Part shown: piece after piece, positions 61,834 to 64,000 of the stretch
How the letters are laid out: every line of letters begins with the position of its first letter
How positions within the stretch are numbered: the stretch's first letter is position 1
Position numbers and translations under genes: made by a program
NCBI RefSeq assembly: GCF_963665445.1
Contig: NZ_OY762276.1
Location: 2,493,501 to 2,557,500, forward strand
Origin: an uncultured Desulfobulbus sp.
GTDB taxonomy: Bacteria > Desulfobacterota > Desulfobulbia > Desulfobulbales > Desulfobulbaceae
Reading direction: 5' to 3'
Length of the DNA stretch: 64,000 bases
Notes under the pieces: model-generated
The model's database searches: none
Told to the model about the DNA's origin: nothing
What the model saw: the letters and a program-made list of their open reading frames with translations, nothing else

Positions 61834-62252
61834 CCGAGTTCCTCTTCGATCTTCCGCATGCGTTTTCGTAGCGCCTTTGTCGTATGGTAGACTCTGGCCC
61901 ATTCGAGCATTTTCACATCCTCGCCTTCGATTGCCAGGCCGCCGAGCGTGGCGACCATGGCCGCCATCGGCTGCACGGTGTTCAGGGCCGCGCACAAGAG
62001 CGACAGCGCCTTGATGCCTGGAACCCGGCTGTCGTCTTCCACGTTCAGCCATTTCTCGAACAGATCCTTGCTCACACCGGCCTTGCCGTTGATCGGCACA
62101 CTGTGTCGACGGGCCAGTTCGTTCATCCGGTCCAACACCTGATCGCGCGACAGCCCAGAGGCCTTCACCGCTTGGTTCAAAGCCTCCTTCACATCGCGGA
62201 CAACCGTGTGCAGTCCGGAATTGCTGAACATGTTGAGCTGGGTCGGTGGCAA
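61830..62252 (-). CDS. First gene of the Mu-like early operon, helical regulator-like
   Basis: 140 residues from TTG 62252, with AGGAG 9 nt upstream. LHTVVRDVKEALNQAVKASG, LSRDQVLDRMNELARRHSVP and IKALSLLCAALNTVQPMAAM. The position (immediately after the operator region, opposite the repressor) corresponds to Ner in Mu, but the protein is longer and not clearly homologous. Confidence 0.75.
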   Translation of the reverse strand: MPPTQLNMFSNSGLHTVVRDVKEALNQAVKASGLSRDQVLDRMNELARRHSVPINGKAGVSKDLFEKWLNVEDDSRVPGIKALSLLCAALNTVQPMAAMVATLGGLAIEGEDVKMLEWARVYHTTKALRKRMRKIEEELG

Positions 62253-62398
62253 AAGTCGTGCTCCTGTCCGCCTCTATGGCACTGGATGTCCTATTTTGGG
62301 CGATACGCGGACGTTGAAAAATAGGGTCTGCCCTGATACGATGCAGATTAGAAACGTGGGTTTCCTGTTATCAACAAAATCGCCGAAAAATGATTCAT

Positions 62399-62404
62399 TG
62401 TCAA
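62399..62404 (-). promoter_or_regulatory. Possible early promoter -35
   Basis: TTGACA on the minus strand just downstream of the first operator copy. A -10 is only weakly seen (GATTTT after 17 bp). Orientation fits the early operon. Confidence 0.35.
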
Positions 62405-62415
62405 GATGAATAATG

Positions 62416-62550
62416 ACGCACAGCTTAATTTTCGGCTATCTGGTTTCTCCACGTTCAAATGTATCTAATTTCACTTGGAAAAATGCAAAGCTGTGCGGTT
62501 AGCATAAACGCACAGCTTTACGCACAGCTTTCGAAAAATAAGCTGTGCGT
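62416..62550. promoter_or_regulatory. Operator cluster: five CGCACAGCTT sites
   Basis: Copies at 62417 (+), 62488 (-), 62509 (+), 62521 (+) and 62540 (-). They lie in the divergent region between the repressor and the early operon. Mixed orientations and roughly one-turn spacing of the central pair are as expected for cooperative repressor binding. Confidence 0.8.
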
Positions 62551-62576
62551 CAAAAATGATCTATCAGGAATGAATA

Positions 62577-63047
62577 ATGACTCTCGGGGGAAGAATAAGG
62601 CTTGTCAGAAATGGTTTATCGCAGAAAGAATTTAGCGATAAATTTGGCGTGGCAGTCTCTACGCTTAGAAGATACGAGACGGATATTGTTCCGCCTGGAG
62701 CTGATTTCTTGTTGGCAATTTGCGATTGCTACAAGGTGTCCTCGTCATGGTTGCTTGCTGGCGAAGGTCCAATGCGCAAGGACCAAGCAGCTGAAAATGA
62801 ATCCATGCCAGTGAAGGAAGAAGCCGAAAGGCAGTTAAGGGGAAATACGCCAGGTCGCTGTAATGTCTGCATTATTGAAGATCCAATAATAACCGATCTT
62901 AAACTTTGGCTAAATGAGATAGTCAGTAAGGATCCAGACAGCTTGGCATGGTTTAGAGTTGAGCTTCAGGATAAATTGCCTAAATTCAAGGCGTGGAGGG
63001 AAAAAAAACGAACGGCCGATACCTTTGAGGATTACAAGTTAGCATAA
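62577..63047 (+). CDS. XRE-type phage repressor
   Basis: 156 residues. N-terminal HTH: RIRLVRNGLSQKEFSDKFGV and AVSTLRRYETDIVPPGADFL, then ICDCYKVSSSWLLAGEGP. The rest is linker and a helical tail, no peptidase domain. It is divergent from the early operon, with its own start (AGGAATGAAT) next to the operator cluster, as for Mu c. It likely keeps the element silent. Confidence 0.88.
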   Translation: MTLGGRIRLVRNGLSQKEFSDKFGVAVSTLRRYETDIVPPGADFLLAICDCYKVSSSWLLAGEGPMRKDQAAENESMPVKEEAERQLRGNTPGRCNVCIIEDPIITDLKLWLNEIVSKDPDSLAWFRVELQDKLPKFKAWREKKRTADTFEDYKLA

Positions 63048-63494
63048 ACTAAAATTATTTATATAGCATAAAGTTCTAAGCGGGCCAATAAAATATTCCC
63101 GCCCATTTTGTGGTATTATTTACTCGTTTCAATTTTCTCGATTTACGTGCAAAAAACGTCTGAGATTTGCCTAAAATCGAAAAGTTTCTTGTTTTAGAAA
63201 TTTGTCCGAAAAAAAAATTCAAAAGCCACAATCACCAAGGCCCATGAAATCCTGAACCGCCCGCAATCGCCCGATATTCAAGGGCCGATCCCATATTGCC
63301 ACGTATCAACCCGGTATAACCCGGATCCCACCAGAACCAGCAGGAAAGTTTCTACGTTTATGTATCTCCCTATAATAGACAACGATATACAACGATTAAA
63401 ACTGAGCGCAACCTCAAATTATATTGAATAATAACGGGATATTAAGAAGAGAAATCGGCTAAAAGCATTGAGAATACAGGATTACGCACAAAAA
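63048..63494. other. 450-bp stretch without a gene (probable Mu-like left end)
   Basis: No gene is supported. GAAAAGTTTC (63181) and GGAAAGTTTCTACGTTTA (63343) recur, and the latter matches the motif at 57268. These could be transposase-binding end sites. No clear TG...CA terminus with flanking duplication was identified. Confidence 0.45.
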
Positions 63495-63530
63495 AAGGGG
63501 TTAGACGCTCTAAAAAGCATCTAACCCCTT
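63495..63530 (-). terminator. Terminator downstream of tRNA-Pro scar
   Basis: 14-bp arms (AAGGGGTTAGA...) with one G-T pair, followed on the minus strand by TTTTTTT. It is in the right place for the native tRNA terminator. Confidence 0.8.
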
Positions 63531-63538
63531 GATATTAC

Positions 63539-63581
63539 TGGTCGGAACGAGAGGATTTGAACCTCCGGCCCCCTGAACCCC
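63539..63581 (-). tRNA. 3' half of tRNA-Pro(GGG), attachment-site remnant
   Basis: On the minus strand: anticodon GGG plus G37, 3' anticodon stem TCAGG, variable region GGGCC, T-arm GGAGG-TTCAAAT-CCTCT, acceptor 3' strand CGTTCCG, A73 and CCA. The 5' half (expected to start CGGAACG) is missing to the right. This is what integration into a tRNA 3' end leaves at the distal junction. Confidence 0.85.
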
Positions 63582-63653
63582 ATTCACATTTTAAATCAAT
63601 AAAATTATATATTTATTTAATTAATGTGTAAAAATTTGTGTAATCTTTTACAT

Positions 63654-64000
63654 TGGGGCCAGCGATCTACTTTCCATCCAAAATCATCGGCGTAAAAGTC
63701 GACACAATCAGCGGTTGAAACCCAACCACTGACCTCTTTTTTCTTCCTTTTCTTTTTTCCTCCTTAAAACCTGATGTATATCAGGTGGATTTTCTTCTAT
63801 TTTTTCCTTTGTAGTTTCTTTGTATTCTTGCTGTTCGGCAAGCACGTCTCTCAACACATGGAGGTGCAAATGAAACGGGCCACCTTTCGCTGCGCCTGTT
63901 GCAGGCGGATTCTGCCAAGAAACTCCAAAGTGAAAAATCAACGATACTGCGGTGATAAAGCGTGTCAGCGGGCGAGAAAACGCAAGTGGCAACGAGAAAA
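63654..64000 (+). mobile_element. Left end of a second Zn-ribbon-type IS21 element (cut by window edge)
   Basis: GGGGCCAGCGATCTACTTTCC resembles the end sequence of the 3751-7938 element (right end reversed: GTCACCAGCGATCTAAAATG). It is followed by a comparable leader and a Zn-ribbon gene. The exact end is uncertain. Confidence 0.55.
63870..64000 (+). CDS. Small zinc-ribbon protein (partial), relative of 3919-4344
   Basis: The first 43 residues only; the window ends inside the gene. FRCACCRRILPRNSKVKNQR then YCGDKACQRARKRKWQREK: C-x2-C...C-x4-C and a basic tail, the same plan as CRIC...CGNPEC at 3919. GGAGG lies 5 nt before ATG 63870; an in-frame ATG at 63858 overlaps that site. Confidence 0.75.
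   Translation, partial: MKRATFRCACCRRILPRNSKVKNQRYCGDKACQRARKRKWQRE

Noticed and set aside
1..64000. CRISPR array
   Set aside because: No regularly spaced direct repeats with unique spacers; repeated hairpins are MITE or attC structures.

Overview
The window looks like one flexible, heavily invaded genome region from a Desulfobacterota-type bacterium, most likely a Desulfobulbales relative. That placement is inferred from mid-50s GC, the style of the transposases and housekeeping fragments, and the general gene mix; no single marker proves it. Only a few chromosomal-looking genes remain (a response-regulator end, tag, umuDC, and DUF1643, DUF1835 and TSCPD proteins). Everything else is insertion sequences, toxin-antitoxin modules, a plasmid-replication relic, a defence-type operon, an integron-like cassette array and a Mu-like prophage remnant.

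0-31 kb is an IS graveyard in which the nesting can be read exactly. An IS4-type transposase gene is split first by a 4.19 kb IS21-type element (with extra Zn-ribbon and ParB-like genes) and then by an ISL3 element. Removing one target duplication at each site restores the reading frame. The same logic shows that IS66 split a TacT-like toxin gene, and that two IS1634 copies split a TrfA-like plasmid initiator and a TSCPD-domain gene. Three identical-looking 393-bp non-coding elements with hairpin ends (an IS200/IS605-like MITE) sit at gene 3' ends, always after AGTCA. Two ISL3 copies in inverted orientation bracket a serine recombinase, a RelE/ParD-type TA pair, an AraC regulator and a methyltransferase.

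31-46.6 kb holds an IS1182 transposase, umuDC with a LexA-like box, a Fic gene, and a tightly overlapping eight-gene operon on the minus strand (45.4 to 35.5 kb). Its order is HTH protein, nuclease-methyltransferase fusion (HsdR-N plus HsdM), HsdS, DUF1016 nuclease, a 61-aa protein, a winged-helix protein, a DndD-like SMC ATPase and a DndE-HerA fusion. There is no HsdR translocase and no DndA, B or C. This methylation module joined to Dnd-like effectors is the best candidate for an undescribed defence system here. A tyrosine recombinase follows it.

47.0-52.5 kb is an array of six promoterless-looking genes on the plus strand (GIY-YIG nuclease, signal peptidase I, YoaP-like acetyltransferase and three unknowns), each followed by an attC-like site. 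This is a cluster of integron cassettes without an integron integrase (CALIN type).

52.5-63.0 kb holds IHF-like and MucR-like genes, then a Mu-like early region on the minus strand (transposase A, ATPase B, GemA, Mor, coiled-coil protein, protease). A divergent repressor and a five-copy operator cluster lie at its head. The terminase, portal, capsid and tail genes expected of Mu are absent. At 63.5 kb lies the 3' half of a tRNA-Pro(GGG) gene with its terminator, an attachment-site scar, followed at the window edge by the start of a second element related to the 3.75-7.94 kb IS21-type element.
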